Position numbers and translations under genes: made by a program. Of a stretch of 64,000 nucleotides of DNA, positions 6,702-15,441 are shown in pieces. Each line of letters starts with the position of its first letter. Within the stretch, counting starts at the first letter, position 1. Source of the stretch: Arthrobacter sp. efr-133-TYG-118 (GTDB lineage: Bacteria; Actinomycetota; Actinomycetes; Actinomycetales; Micrococcaceae); NCBI RefSeq assembly GCF_030209755.1, contig NZ_JARVRH010000016.1, positions 55,841-119,840 of the forward strand. The letters are read 5' to 3'. A model generated the notes under the pieces. That model did no database searches, had not been told where the DNA came from, and saw only the letters and a list, made by a program, of their open reading frames with translations.

Positions 6702-8834
6702 TTAGCCGGAGACACCTGCCTGGCCGTCTTCTTCGCGACCCGTGAGGCGGCGACGGAAGGAGGAATCGTCAGGCGAGGTGATTTCGACGTCGTACCAGCC
6801 CTGGAGCGTCTGCCAGCCGATCTTCTTCTTCTGGCCCGGCTTCAGGACCTGCTGGTCTTTATCCCCGGCGTACTGCAGGGCAGCGATGTTGAGCTGGACG
6901 GTCTTGGCTCCGTTGTTGCGCAACTCGATTTCCACCTCCTTCTTGCCGCGGGGACCGTTGACGGTGATGTCGACGCCGGCCGCGGCCCCCGCCGTCGAGC
7001 CCTTCAGTTCGTATTGGTAACGGTTGGGGCCGGTGATGATCAGGTCGAAGGCACCTGCGGAAAGCGGAAGCTGCACGTCCATCGGGCCCTTCACATCGAG
7101 GTGCCGTGGCTCAGTAACCTCGCCCGCGTAGCCGTAGACGGCGAAGTGGGCAGACTGCGTGCCGTTGTTGTCCAGCGACAGCGTGATGCCGCCGGTCGTC
7201 ACCGAAGCGGACGTGCGCGGCCGGTAGGGGAGCGGGCGCGCCGGTCGGCTTCCGGATTCCTGGATGGGCGCCACCTGCACGGCCGGCGGGTTCGGACGCC
7301 AACGGGAAATCTTGGCCGGGACGGGACCCGGGTGGTCCAGGACCGGCGGCGTGCCCGCGGCATCGAAATTGAAGACGCCGGTCAAGTCGCCGCACACCTC
7401 ACGACGCCACGCTGAAATGTTCGGCTCCTGCACGCCGGTCCAACGTTCCAGGAAGCGGATCACGGAAGTGTGGTCGAAGATCTCGGAGCTCACGAAGCCG
7501 CCAATCGTCCACGGCGAGACGACGGTCATGGGGACGCGGGGACCGAGGCCGACGGGCAGGGCGGTGGTCCAGTCCGTCGATTCGCCTGACGCCGGGCGCG
7601 GCTGTACGGGCGGTGGGACATGGTCGAAGTACCCGTCGTTCTCGTCGAAATTCAGGAAGATGGCTGTGCTGGCCCAGGTCTCCGGGTTGCTGGCAACGGT
7701 GTCCAGCAGGCGGTAGACGAAGTTGGCGCTTCCGACCGGAGTGGAGGAACTGGGGTGCTCGGAATCGGCGGCGGAGGGCACCAACCAGCTGACCTGGGGC
7801 AGGGAACCTGCGCTGATGTCTGCGCTGAGCCGCTTCAAGAGGGTGTCCGGGCGGCCGCGGCGCATGCCTTTGTCGAAGAGCGCCTTCTCGGCGTCGCTCA
7901 GTAGCGCACGGCCTTGTTCCAGCTGGGCCAGGAGCCGGTCCTGCTCGGCGGGCGTCTTGCCGGCGAGTTTGTCGTAGAACTCCTCCGTGGTGCGCAGGCT
8001 TCCGTCCACGGCCGCCAGCATCTTGTGGCCGATCGTCTTGAACGCCTGGAAATACTCGACAGCGTTGTCCGTGAAGTTGTCCCAATCCTGATAGATCTGC
8101 CAAGAGACGCCGGCCTGTTCCAGCCGCTCAGGGTAGGTGGTCCAGTCGTAGCCGCCATGATCGTAGCTGTAGGCGGCGTTGGTCACTGCCCGCTTGGTGC
8201 TGCCGGGCTCGGTCCCCGTGGTGCCGCTCCAGAGGTAGTTGCGGTTGGGGTTGGTGGAGCCGTTCACGGAGCAGTGGTAGGCATCGCAAATGGTGAAGGT
8301 GTCAGCGAGCTCGTACTGCAAGGGGATGTCCGAGCGCTCGTAGAACGTCATGGTGGAGGCGCTCTTGGCCGGGACCCACTTGTCGCACCAGCCATGGTTC
8401 CACGCTGCGGTAGTGCCGGAGAAGGAGTGGTCCAATGCGTTCAGGTACTGGATATCCGAATCCGGCCGTCCGGCGAGCTCGGCAGCCTTGCGAAGAGAGA
8501 ACGGCAGGACGGTTTCGCCGGTGGCCCGGGGCTGTTCGAACACGGAGCGGCCGTTGGGCAGCCGGGTGATGGACTTGTCGGCGTAGCCGCGTACGCCGCG
8601 CAACGAGCCGAAGTAGTGATCGAAGGAGCGGTTCTCCTGCATGAGCACAATGACATGCTTGATGGACTGCAGGCTTCCGGGCGCGACCGGCTTTGCCATG
8701 GCTGCCTGGACCGAGGGTGGCAGGAGGGAACCTGTGGCCGCGAGGGCTGTGGCTGCGGCGACGGTGCCGAGGAAGCCTCGTCGGGAGATTCCAGGGTTGG
8801 AATGGTTCTTCGTTTGCGGGGTGTCCGTTGACAT
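6702..8834 (-). CDS. Phosphocholine-specific phospholipase C, Tat-exported
   Basis: 710-residue extracellular phospholipase C of the acid-phosphatase-like superfamily (PlcN/PlcC type) that hydrolyses phosphatidylcholine or sphingomyelin head groups. The N-terminus has a twin-arginine signal, SRRGFLGTVAAATALAATG. The catalytic domain begins IKHVIVLMQENRSFDHYFG, the family hallmark, and has NFDENDGYFDHVPPP further on. The last 200 or so residues form the two small C-terminal beta domains usual in this family. Length and order match full-length members. It is transcribed alone and divergently from an HxlR regulator, 165 bases away. It could serve phosphate or choline scavenging from lipids. Confidence 0.92.
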   Translation of the reverse strand: MSTDTPQTKNHSNPGISRRGFLGTVAAATALAATGSLLPPSVQAAMAKPVAPGSLQSIKHVIVLMQENRSFDHYFGSLRGVRGYADKSITRLPNGRSVFEQPRATGETVLPFSLRKAAELAGRPDSDIQYLNALDHSFSGTTAAWNHGWCDKWVPAKSASTMTFYERSDIPLQYELADTFTICDAYHCSVNGSTNPNRNYLWSGTTGTEPGSTKRAVTNAAYSYDHGGYDWTTYPERLEQAGVSWQIYQDWDNFTDNAVEYFQAFKTIGHKMLAAVDGSLRTTEEFYDKLAGKTPAEQDRLLAQLEQGRALLSDAEKALFDKGMRRGRPDTLLKRLSADISAGSLPQVSWLVPSAADSEHPSSSTPVGSANFVYRLLDTVASNPETWASTAIFLNFDENDGYFDHVPPPVQPRPASGESTDWTTALPVGLGPRVPMTVVSPWTIGGFVSSEIFDHTSVIRFLERWTGVQEPNISAWRREVCGDLTGVFNFDAAGTPPVLDHPGPVPAKISRWRPNPPAVQVAPIQESGSRPARPLPYRPRTSASVTTGGITLSLDNNGTQSAHFAVYGYAGEVTEPRHLDVKGPMDVQLPLSAGAFDLIITGPNRYQYELKGSTAGAAAGVDITVNGPRGKKEVEIELRNNGAKTVQLNIAALQYAGDKDQQVLKPGQKKKIGWQTLQGWYDVEITSPDDSSFRRRLTGREEDGQAGVSG

Positions 8835-8965
8835 CGAAGAGAGTGCCTTTCATAAGCAGGAGTTGACCCTGCGAATCTAGGCTCCCCGGATAAACCCTCG
8901 GTAAAATTCGTGGACACCATCCGGCCACCGTGCGGTCTCTTGATGGCCACGGACGGGTGAAATCT

Positions 8966-8988
8966 AGCTTTCTTTAGAAAAGCCAGCT
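8966..8988. promoter_or_regulatory. Imperfect palindrome in the HxlR promoter, possible operator
   Basis: AGCT at both ends and CTTTCTTTAGAAAAG in the centre form an imperfect inverted repeat in the spacer just before the -10 box of the HxlR gene. The position suits autoregulation by the HxlR protein and perhaps control of the divergent phospholipase gene. It is inferred from position and symmetry only. Confidence 0.4.
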
Positions 8989-8993
8989 AACCT
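8988..8993 (+). promoter_or_regulatory. -10 box (TAACCT) of the HxlR gene, leaderless start
   Basis: TAACCT is followed by exactly 6 bases and then the ATG at 9000, with no ribosome binding site. This is the spacing seen at many other starts in the window. Confidence 0.5.
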
Positions 8994-8999
8994 CAAACC

Positions 9000-9527
9000 A
9001 TGCCTTTACGATCCGATTGGTCCGAGCGGACGTGCAGCCTGGCACGTGGCCTCGATATCCTCGGAGACCCTTGGGGCAGCTTGGTGCTGCGGGAGGTCTT
9101 CTTCGGCAACGGCCGCTTCGACGCCATCAAGACGCGTCTCCACATCGCGGACAACGTCCTCAGCAAAAGACTGGGTTGGCTGGTTGAAGCGGGCCTCCTT
9201 GCCCAGCGGCCCTACCTGGACGGCGCCCGCACGCGCCAAGAGTATGTCCTGACCCCCAAGGGCGAAGATGCCCTGCCTGTCTTGAACGCCATCATCCTGT
9301 GGTCCGAGAAACATCTCGATGCCCCTGCCGACAATGCCCACATGCGCGTGATCCACAACGGTTGCGGACTGCCGACGGCGTCGGCTGATACTTGCTCCCA
9401 CTGCGGGTCCCGCCTGACCGCCGCCAACACCAGCTGGCATAGCCTCACACGGTCGGAACACCCGTTGGCCCTGGCCACTGCTCCTACCAGCCGCGACCTC
9501 CCGAACGAATCGGAGCCATCCGCATGA
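9000..9527 (+). CDS. HxlR-family winged-helix transcriptional regulator
   Basis: 175-residue regulator. The HxlR DNA-binding core is clear: CSLARGLDILGDPWGSLVLRE, then FGNGRFDAIKTRLHIADNVLSKRL and EYVLTPKGEDALPVLNAI. The conserved N-terminal cysteine is present and can sense oxidants or electrophiles in some members. The C-terminal extension contains CGLPTASADTCSHCGSRL, a four-cysteine knuckle that may bind zinc and is common in actinobacterial members with this tail. The stop overlaps the start of the MFS gene (ATGA), so the two are translationally coupled and the regulator probably controls the transporter. It is divergent from the phospholipase gene. Confidence 0.88.
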   Translation: MPLRSDWSERTCSLARGLDILGDPWGSLVLREVFFGNGRFDAIKTRLHIADNVLSKRLGWLVEAGLLAQRPYLDGARTRQEYVLTPKGEDALPVLNAIILWSEKHLDAPADNAHMRVIHNGCGLPTASADTCSHCGSRLTAANTSWHSLTRSEHPLALATAPTSRDLPNESEPSA

Positions 9528-10882
9528 CCGCACCCAACCCGACCAAACTTTCCGCTGGCAAGACCCCGCGGAAGCGGCGCCTCCACCCCGCCTGGATGGT
9601 GGCCGCCGTCGCGTTCCTGGCACTTGTCGGCGCAGCCGGATTCCGGGCAGCGCCCGGCGTGCTTATGGTGCCGCTGCAACAGGAATTCGGCTGGTCAACA
9701 ACCGTTCTGTCGCTCGCCGTCAGCATCAACCTTGTGTTGTTCGGCCTGACGGCGCCCTTCGCTGCCGCGCTCATGGAACGCTTCGGCATCCGTACTGTCA
9801 CCTCGATTGCCCTCTGCCTGATCGGCCTCGGCTCCGCCCTGACGGTGTTCGTGAACCAGTCCTGGCAGATCCTGCTGACCTGGGGTGTGCTGATCGGACT
9901 AGGCACCGGATCCATGGCCCTGGTTTTCGCGGCCACCATCGCCAACACGTGGTTCTCGAAGAACCGCGGACTGGTGATCGGCATCCTGACAGCGGGCAGC
10001 GCCGCCGGGCAGCTCGTGTTCCTGCCCTTCATCGCGGTGCTTGCGCAGAGCCCGGGCTGGCGCGGCGCCTCGCTGCTGATCGCCGCCGGAGCGCTCGCGG
10101 TGGTGCCGCTCGTGCTGCGCTGGCTCAAGAACTCACCGGCCGACGTCGGGGTCCGACCTTATGGTGCCGAAGAAGAGCAGCCGACGACGGCGGAAGCCGC
10201 CCCGGTCGCGGACGTCGCCGGGGTAGAGGGTACCGAAGGCGCCAAGACGCCCAACGCGGCCGTGCGGGCACTGCAGGTCCTCAAACGCGCCAGCAAAGTG
10301 CGCACCTTCTGGGCCCTTGTTGCCGGCTTTGCTATATGCGGTGCCACCACCAATGGCCTGATCGGCACCCACTTCATTCCCTCGGCGCACGACCACGGCA
10401 TGCCGGAAACCACGGCGGCAGGCCTGCTGGCCGTCGTCGGGATCTTCGACATCGTGGGCACCATTGCTTCCGGTTGGTTGACGGACCGCTTCAATCCCAA
10501 GGTGCTCCTGGCTGTGTATTACCAGTTCCGCGGGGTCGGGCTGCTGGTGCTGCCCGTGCTTTTGGGCTCCACGGTGCAACCGAGCATGATCCTGTTCGTA
10601 GTGGTGTATGGCCTGGACTGGGTTGCCACTGTGCCCCCGACGGCGGCCATCTGCCGGAAAGTGTTCGGGGCGGACGGTTCGGTGGTGTTCGGCTGGGTCT
10701 TCGCGGCTCACCAGCTCGGGGCCGCGGCTGCCGCGTTGCTCGCTGGTTACATCCGCGACACTACCGGCCACTACACCTATGCATGGATCGGCGCCGCAGC
10801 GATGTGCACAGTAGCCGCCGTCATCAGCGCGACAATCCGCAAGGACGCGGGGAAGAAGGAACCCGTCCCGGTCGACGCCTAG
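9524..10882 (+). CDS. MFS transporter (OxlT-like)
   Basis: 452-residue twelve-helix major facilitator. The N-terminus is cytoplasmic and basic (KTPRKRRLHPAW) and the first helix begins near residue 22. Hallmarks include LMERFGIRTV in the loop after helix 2, where the MFS motif A lies, and a matching WLTDRFNPKVLL after helix 8 in the second half. A charged, proline-poor central loop of about 45 residues separates the halves. The pattern is nearest to the monocarboxylate/oxalate-formate antiporter group; the substrate is unknown. Its start overlaps the HxlR regulator stop by 4 bases, which argues for regulator-controlled uptake or export of one compound. Confidence 0.85.
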   Translation: MTAPNPTKLSAGKTPRKRRLHPAWMVAAVAFLALVGAAGFRAAPGVLMVPLQQEFGWSTTVLSLAVSINLVLFGLTAPFAAALMERFGIRTVTSIALCLIGLGSALTVFVNQSWQILLTWGVLIGLGTGSMALVFAATIANTWFSKNRGLVIGILTAGSAAGQLVFLPFIAVLAQSPGWRGASLLIAAGALAVVPLVLRWLKNSPADVGVRPYGAEEEQPTTAEAAPVADVAGVEGTEGAKTPNAAVRALQVLKRASKVRTFWALVAGFAICGATTNGLIGTHFIPSAHDHGMPETTAAGLLAVVGIFDIVGTIASGWLTDRFNPKVLLAVYYQFRGVGLLVLPVLLGSTVQPSMILFVVVYGLDWVATVPPTAAICRKVFGADGSVVFGWVFAAHQLGAAAAALLAGYIRDTTGHYTYAWIGAAAMCTVAAVISATIRKDAGKKEPVPVDA

Positions 10883-10897
10883 GGTGGCAAGAGCCAG

Positions 10898-12082
10898 CTA
10901 CCGGAAAGCCGGAACCCCCGTGATGTGCTGGCCGAGAATCAGCATGTGTACCTCGTCCGTCCCTTCGTAGGTGCGCACGGATTCCAGGTTGTTGGCATGG
11001 CGCAACGGCGGGTAGTCCAACGTGATGCCGTTGCCGCCCAGAATGGTGCGGGCTTCGCGGGCGACCTTGATTGCCTCCCGCACATTGTTGAGCTTGCCCA
11101 CCGAGATCTGCTCCGGGCGCAGCTTGCCTGCATCCTTGAGCCGTCCAAGATGCAGCGCGAGCATGCTGCCCTTCTGGATCTCCAGGAGCATGTTCACAAG
11201 CTTCTCCTGGGTCAACTGGTAGCTGGCCAAGGGTTTGCCGAATTGCATGCGGCTTCCGGCATATTCAAGCGCGGCCTCGTAGGAGTCGCGGGCCGCTCCC
11301 ATCGCGCCCCACGCGATGCCGTACCGGGCCTCGTTGAGGCAGGAGAACGGGCCGCGGAGGCCTTGGGCACCCGGGAGGAGGGCCTCTGGACCCAGCCGGA
11401 CGGCGTCGAACGCCACATCGCACTGGATCGAGGCACGCATGGAGAGCTTCGACTCGATCGGAGTCACCGTGACTCCCGGAGTGCCGGCCGGAACCAGGAA
11501 GCCGCGGATGCCGTCGTCGGTGTTGGCCCACACCACCATGACGTCGGCGATCGATGCCATCCCGATCCAGCGCTTCGAACCATTCAGCACCCAGCCGGCG
11601 TCGTCGCCCGACCCTTCGCGGCGCGCAAAGCTGGCCATCGACGAGGGGTCCGAACCCGCCGTCGGTTCCGTCAAGGCAAAGCAACCGATCAGCTCGCCCG
11701 CGGCCATGCGCGGGAGCCATTGTTCCTTCTGCTTTTCGCTGCCCCACTTGTGGATCGCCGTCATGGCCAAAGAGCCCTGGACGGATACGAAGGTGCGGAT
11801 GCCGGAATCGCCGGCCTCGAGTTCCATGGCGGCGAGGCCGTATTCGACGGCGGTGCGGCCCGGGCAGCCGTAGCCCTCCAGATGCATGCCAAGGACGCCG
11901 AGTTCGCCGAGTTCGGCAGGCAGTTCCCGCGGGAAGACCGCGTCCTCGTACCAGCGGGCGATGTTCGGCCGGATCCGCTGGTCCGTAAAATCGCGTACCT
12001 TCTCTCGAAGCTCCAGTTCCTCGGAGCTCAAGAGGGAGTCGAGGGCAAGGACATCGGAGGTATTCGTCGTTGAATGGCTCAT
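10898..12082 (-). CDS. Acyl-CoA dehydrogenase, glutaryl-CoA dehydrogenase type
   Basis: 394-residue FAD flavoprotein. LIGCFALTEPTAGSDPSSM is the flavin-binding block, RWIGMASIADVMVVWA is the middle beta domain, and SVRTYEGTDEVHMLILGQHITGVPAF contains the catalytic base Glu373. The blocks HKWGSEKQKEQWLPRMAAGE and YEGT...ILGxxITG are closer to glutaryl-CoA dehydrogenase than to short-chain acyl-CoA dehydrogenases, so oxidative decarboxylation of glutaryl-CoA from lysine or tryptophan breakdown is plausible. The start ATG is leaderless, 6 bases after TAGGAT. It converges on the MFS gene and is divergent from the sensor kinase. Substrate assignment is moderate. Confidence 0.87.
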   Translation of the reverse strand: MSHSTTNTSDVLALDSLLSSEELELREKVRDFTDQRIRPNIARWYEDAVFPRELPAELGELGVLGMHLEGYGCPGRTAVEYGLAAMELEAGDSGIRTFVSVQGSLAMTAIHKWGSEKQKEQWLPRMAAGELIGCFALTEPTAGSDPSSMASFARREGSGDDAGWVLNGSKRWIGMASIADVMVVWANTDDGIRGFLVPAGTPGVTVTPIESKLSMRASIQCDVAFDAVRLGPEALLPGAQGLRGPFSCLNEARYGIAWGAMGAARDSYEAALEYAGSRMQFGKPLASYQLTQEKLVNMLLEIQKGSMLALHLGRLKDAGKLRPEQISVGKLNNVREAIKVAREARTILGGNGITLDYPPLRHANNLESVRTYEGTDEVHMLILGQHITGVPAFR

Positions 12083-12088
12083 GGCAGC

Positions 12089-12094
12089 ATCCTA
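12089..12094 (-). promoter_or_regulatory. -10 box (TAGGAT) of the acyl-CoA dehydrogenase gene, leaderless start
   Basis: Read on the minus strand, TAGGAT is followed by 6 bases and the ATG at 12082; no ribosome binding site is present. Confidence 0.5.
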
Positions 12095-12161
12095 AGGCCG
12101 GACATGTTCCCCGCAGCGGCCTGCAGGGACCGTCGACGCCGGGGGTGTACCTGCGCCGTGC

Positions 12162-12167
12162 CAGAAT
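12162..12167 (+). promoter_or_regulatory. -10-like box (CAGAAT) of the sensor kinase gene, leaderless start
   Basis: CAGAAT lies 6 bases before the ATG at 12174. The same hexamer at the same spacing precedes the gene at 20951. Confidence 0.4.
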
Positions 12168-12173
12168 TGAGCC

Positions 12174-13658
12174 ATGGCCGCGGCGGACGTGAACGCAATT
12201 GGACTGCCGCTACCGGCAGTCAAGGGGATTGGGCGACGCCGCATTCTGGCGGGCCTGGTCCTGGCCCTGCTGTTACCCGTCGCCATCGAAGTCGTGGTAT
12301 CCGTGCTGCAATACCGGAACTTCGCCATGATCATGCTTTTCCAGCTGGCTGTCTCCGCCGCGGTTGCCGCAATCGGCGGGTTGTGGCCGGCCGTGGTGTC
12401 CGCCGTCCTGGGCAGCATGCTCTTGAACTACTTTTCGGCCGATCCGGTGGGTTCCCTGTCCATCGCGGATCCCGCCACCCTTTTCACTCTGGTCATCTTC
12501 CTTGCGGTGGCGTGCGGCGTGGCGCTCGCCGTCGGCTTAGCGACACGACGGGCTCAGGAGGCCGCGCATTCCGGCGCCGAGGCAAAAGCCCTCAGCGAAT
12601 TGGCCCTTCGTATCCTGAGCTCGGACGGCAGCCTCGAATCATTCCTGAACAAGGTCCGCGTCAACCTCGGCATGGACGCAGTGACGCTGCTCTCCACGTT
12701 TGACTCTCCGGACGCCCCCGGCCCCGACTGGCAGGTCCTTGCAAGCTCCGGGATTCAACCGCCGGTGACCCACGCGGCCGCCGACCATGCCGCCGTCGTC
12801 GATCGCAACTACACGCTCCTGCTCCGGGGCGGACCGCTTTCCGAACAGCATCGCCGCATGCTCGCGGCGTTCGGCGCCTTCGTAGTGGCGTTGCGGGAGC
12901 GCCAGCAGCTCGTCAAGAGCAGGCAGGACAACGTGCGCCTGGCGGAAGGCAACAAAATGCGGACCTCCATCCTGCGAGCCGTCTCCCATGATCTCCGCAC
13001 TCCTCTCGCGGGAATCAAGCTTGCTGTCAGCAGCCTGCGACAGGAAGACGTGAGATTTGCCCCCGAAGACGAGCGCGAACTATTGGCCACGATCGAGGAC
13101 TACGCGGACCGTTTGGATCACCTGGTGGATAACTTGCTGGACATGTCCCGAATCACCGCGGATGCCGTGAACCCGCTGTTGCGCGGACTCGGCTGGCACC
13201 AGATCATGCCGGAGGCTTTGCGAGGCGTGCCGGGGGAGCGCATCCGCAACGAGCTCCCTGCCAACCTTCCGTATATAGAGGCCGACGCCGGGATATTGGA
13301 GCGCGTCGTGGCGAACCTCGTGGAAAACGCAGTGAAATACGCGCCTGACTCCGATGTTGTGCTGGTGGCGCGGACCGGTGCGGGCATCACGGTGGACGGG
13401 CGGCCGGCCAGTGAACTGCGGGTGATGGACCACGGTTGGGGAATCGCACCCGCGGCAGTCCTGGAGCTTTTCCAGCCTTTCCAACGACTCGATGATTCTC
13501 CATCCAGCCGGGACAGTCGCAGTGGAATCGGCTTGGGACTCGCTGTCGCCAAAGGGTTCACCGAGGCCATGGGCGGTACGCTCATGGCTGAGGCGACGCC
13601 GGGAGGCGGGCTGACCATGGTGGTCACACTCCCTCTGTGGACAGGAGGGCGGCCTTGA
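12174..13658 (+). CDS. Sensor histidine kinase, KdpD C-terminal-half type
   Basis: 494-residue membrane kinase. Residues about 20-120 form four transmembrane helices of the DUF4118/KdpD type (NYFSADPVGSLSIADPATLFTLVIF), followed by a GAF-like segment, the H box RAVSHDLRTPLAGIKLAVSSL with phospho-acceptor His272, and an ATPase domain with N box NLVENAVKYAP and G box GIGLGLAVAKGF. The N-terminal KdpD nucleotide-binding and Usp domains of the classical 900-residue protein are missing, so it is a short form and not a truncation within this window. Its stop overlaps the start of the response regulator. No kdpFABC genes are nearby, so control of potassium uptake is not shown. Confidence 0.88.
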   Translation: MAAADVNAIGLPLPAVKGIGRRRILAGLVLALLLPVAIEVVVSVLQYRNFAMIMLFQLAVSAAVAAIGGLWPAVVSAVLGSMLLNYFSADPVGSLSIADPATLFTLVIFLAVACGVALAVGLATRRAQEAAHSGAEAKALSELALRILSSDGSLESFLNKVRVNLGMDAVTLLSTFDSPDAPGPDWQVLASSGIQPPVTHAAADHAAVVDRNYTLLLRGGPLSEQHRRMLAAFGAFVVALRERQQLVKSRQDNVRLAEGNKMRTSILRAVSHDLRTPLAGIKLAVSSLRQEDVRFAPEDERELLATIEDYADRLDHLVDNLLDMSRITADAVNPLLRGLGWHQIMPEALRGVPGERIRNELPANLPYIEADAGILERVVANLVENAVKYAPDSDVVLVARTGAGITVDGRPASELRVMDHGWGIAPAAVLELFQPFQRLDDSPSSRDSRSGIGLGLAVAKGFTEAMGGTLMAEATPGGGLTMVVTLPLWTGGRP

Positions 13659-14329
13659 ACCTCGTGCTGATCGTGGAAGATGAGGCGCAGATCGCCCGGG
13701 CGATGCAAATCAATCTCCATGCCCACGGTTACCACGCCATCAGCGTCGGCAACGGCGCAGACGCACTCAAGGCGGCGGCCCAGCAGCCAGTGGACATCGT
13801 GGTCCTCGACCTTGGGCTGCCGGACATGGATGGCGTGGATGTGATCAAAGGCATCCGTGGCTGGAGCAGTATGCCCATTATCGTGTTGTCCGCCCGGCAC
13901 GGTTCGGAAGACAAGGTGGAGGCCCTCGACGCCGGAGCCGACGACTATGTGACCAAGCCTTTCGGTCTGGACGAACTCCTTGCCAGGCTCCGTGCCGCCT
14001 CGCGGCGGGCAGCGCCCCGGCATGAGGTGCCGACACTCCAGACCGCCGACTTCCTGGTTGACCTGGCCGGAAAGAAGATCACCAAGGACGGCGCAGAAGT
14101 GCGGCTGACGCCCACGGAGTGGAACATCCTGGAACTGCTGGTGCGCAACGCCGGCCGGCTGGTCAGCCAGCAGCAGATCCTCACCCAGGTCTGGGGGCAG
14201 GCCTACGCCAAGGAGACCCAGTACTTGCGTGTCTACATTGCCCAGCTCCGTCGCAAGCTCGAACGCGACCCCGCCCAGCCCCGCCACCTCCACACCGAGG
14301 CCGGCATGGGATATCGCTTCGATCCGTAG
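13655..14329 (+). CDS. KdpE-like OmpR-family response regulator
   Basis: 224-residue receiver plus winged-helix protein. MNLVLIVEDEAQIARA opens the receiver, Asp52 in VVLDLGLPDMDG is the phosphorylation site, and VTKPFGLDELLARLR ends it. The DNA-binding domain has VRLTPTEWNILELLVRNAG and RVYIAQLRRKLERDP. The frame is open from a GTG at 13637, but AGGAGGG at 13643-13649 points to the TTG at 13655, which overlaps the kinase TGA in the string TTGA; I chose that start. It is coupled to the kinase and must be its partner. Targets are unknown. Confidence 0.9.
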   Translation: MNLVLIVEDEAQIARAMQINLHAHGYHAISVGNGADALKAAAQQPVDIVVLDLGLPDMDGVDVIKGIRGWSSMPIIVLSARHGSEDKVEALDAGADDYVTKPFGLDELLARLRAASRRAAPRHEVPTLQTADFLVDLAGKKITKDGAEVRLTPTEWNILELLVRNAGRLVSQQQILTQVWGQAYAKETQYLRVYIAQLRRKLERDPAQPRHLHTEAGMGYRFDP

Positions 14330-14338
14330 CTGCGTACG

Positions 14339-14344
14339 TAGACT
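14339..14344 (+). promoter_or_regulatory. -10 box (TAGACT) of the MOSC gene, leaderless start
   Basis: TAGACT is followed by 6 bases and the ATG at 14351. The MOSC gene is therefore probably transcribed on its own and not with the two-component genes. Confidence 0.5.
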
Positions 14345-14350
14345 GTAGTC

Positions 14351-15013
14351 ATGGATACCGCATCGTTGCTTGCTGTTTGCCGGGTATACGAGCTCCTGCC
14401 CGATCCCGAAGGGTCGGTAGGAGTGACGGCCATTGACAAGCGCCCCGTTGACGGGCCCGTGAAGGTCCACAAGCTGGGAATCCACGGGGACATCCAGGCG
14501 AGCCGGATCCACCACGGTGGCGAGGACCAAGCGCTCTATGCGTACTCGCAGGCGGACGCCGATTACTGGGCGAATGAACTCCAGAGGGACATGCCCGCCG
14601 GAATCTTCGGGGAGAACCTTCGCGTTGCCGGAATCGAGACCAGCGGTGCCGTGATCGGCGAACGGTGGAAGATCGGCCTGGACGTCGAAGTTGAGGTCAC
14701 ATCTCCGCGTGTGCCGTGCGCAACCTTCCAGCGCCGCATGAATGAACCACAGTGGGTCAAGCGCTTCACGGAAGCAGGGCGGGTCGGCACCTACCTGCGC
14801 GTGGTCAAGACCGGCACCATTTCGGCCGGTGACTACATCCACAAACTATTTGTGCCGAAACATGGCATCACGGTGGGGCAGTGGTTCAGCAACCCCAACC
14901 TCGATGACATGCAATTGCTTCTCGACGCCGAGGCGGACGGAGAAGTCCTTCTGCAGTCCGACTACCACGATGCCTTCGAAAAGCTCATGCGCCGCAACGG
15001 GGTGGACGCCTGA
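14351..15013 (+). CDS. MOSC domain protein (YiiM-like)
   Basis: 220-residue protein. The MOSC beta-barrel core spans about residues 30-165 with KLGIHGDIQASRIHHGGEDQALYAYS, FGENLRV and SPRVPCATFQRRM. The cysteine in RVPCATF is the residue that holds a ligand in molybdenum-cofactor sulfurase C-terminal domains. Stand-alone YiiM and YuaD relatives bind molybdenum cofactor, and some reduce N-hydroxylated compounds; no partner reductase is encoded next door. The C-terminal 50 residues are a helical extension seen in actinobacterial members. It is cytoplasmic by lack of a signal peptide. Confidence 0.87.
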   Translation: MDTASLLAVCRVYELLPDPEGSVGVTAIDKRPVDGPVKVHKLGIHGDIQASRIHHGGEDQALYAYSQADADYWANELQRDMPAGIFGENLRVAGIETSGAVIGERWKIGLDVEVEVTSPRVPCATFQRRMNEPQWVKRFTEAGRVGTYLRVVKTGTISAGDYIHKLFVPKHGITVGQWFSNPNLDDMQLLLDAEADGEVLLQSDYHDAFEKLMRRNGVDA

Positions 15014-15441
15014 AAGCCGCCCTCGGACGGCGGTCCTGAAGGGCGGTCTTGAGGGCGCTCGGGGCGGGATTGTGCGCAAGCTCACCGCCGCCGTCGACCG
15101 TTATGTCGCCAAGGGACCAATCTGTGCCCTACACTTGAAATATCCCCCACTCCGGAAATCCCTTTTTCCTGCCCAATTCTTGAGGCAGGACTGGTCAGTG
15201 TTGGGGCCCGCAAAATGTGTGTGGGCAGTTTCATAGGGAGAGCCGGGCGAAGAAAACGCTGTACAGACTGCTGAGATAGCAGCCAAGAGATGCAGCGGGA
15301 AGTCCTGCCATGGGATTGCGACAGCGCCGGACTTCTTGCGAGCACCAGAACCTCCTGGTTCTTCTGCCCGCAACGTGTACTGCGGCCAAGCCCAACCGGG
15401 CCGCGCCGACTGGCCCCCTATGGATGAGGAAACTTTCCCCT
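15014..15441 (+). other. Long leader region of the DEAD-box helicase gene
   Basis: 428 bases without a convincing gene. The last 150 bases hold foldable segments: GAAGTCC (15299-15305) pairs with GGACTTC (15328-15334), and AGAACC/GGTTCT (15347-15352, 15357-15362) make a tight hairpin with a 4-base loop. A possible -10 TACACT lies near 15130. Long structured leaders are usual for cold-inducible helicase and cold-shock genes, so thermal or translational control is plausible but not shown. Confidence 0.45.

Noticed and set aside
13118..14842. 574-codon minus-strand frame over the two-component genes and the MOSC gene
   Set aside because: It crosses three well-supported genes on the other strand and shows no domain; it is a shadow frame typical of GC-rich coding DNA.
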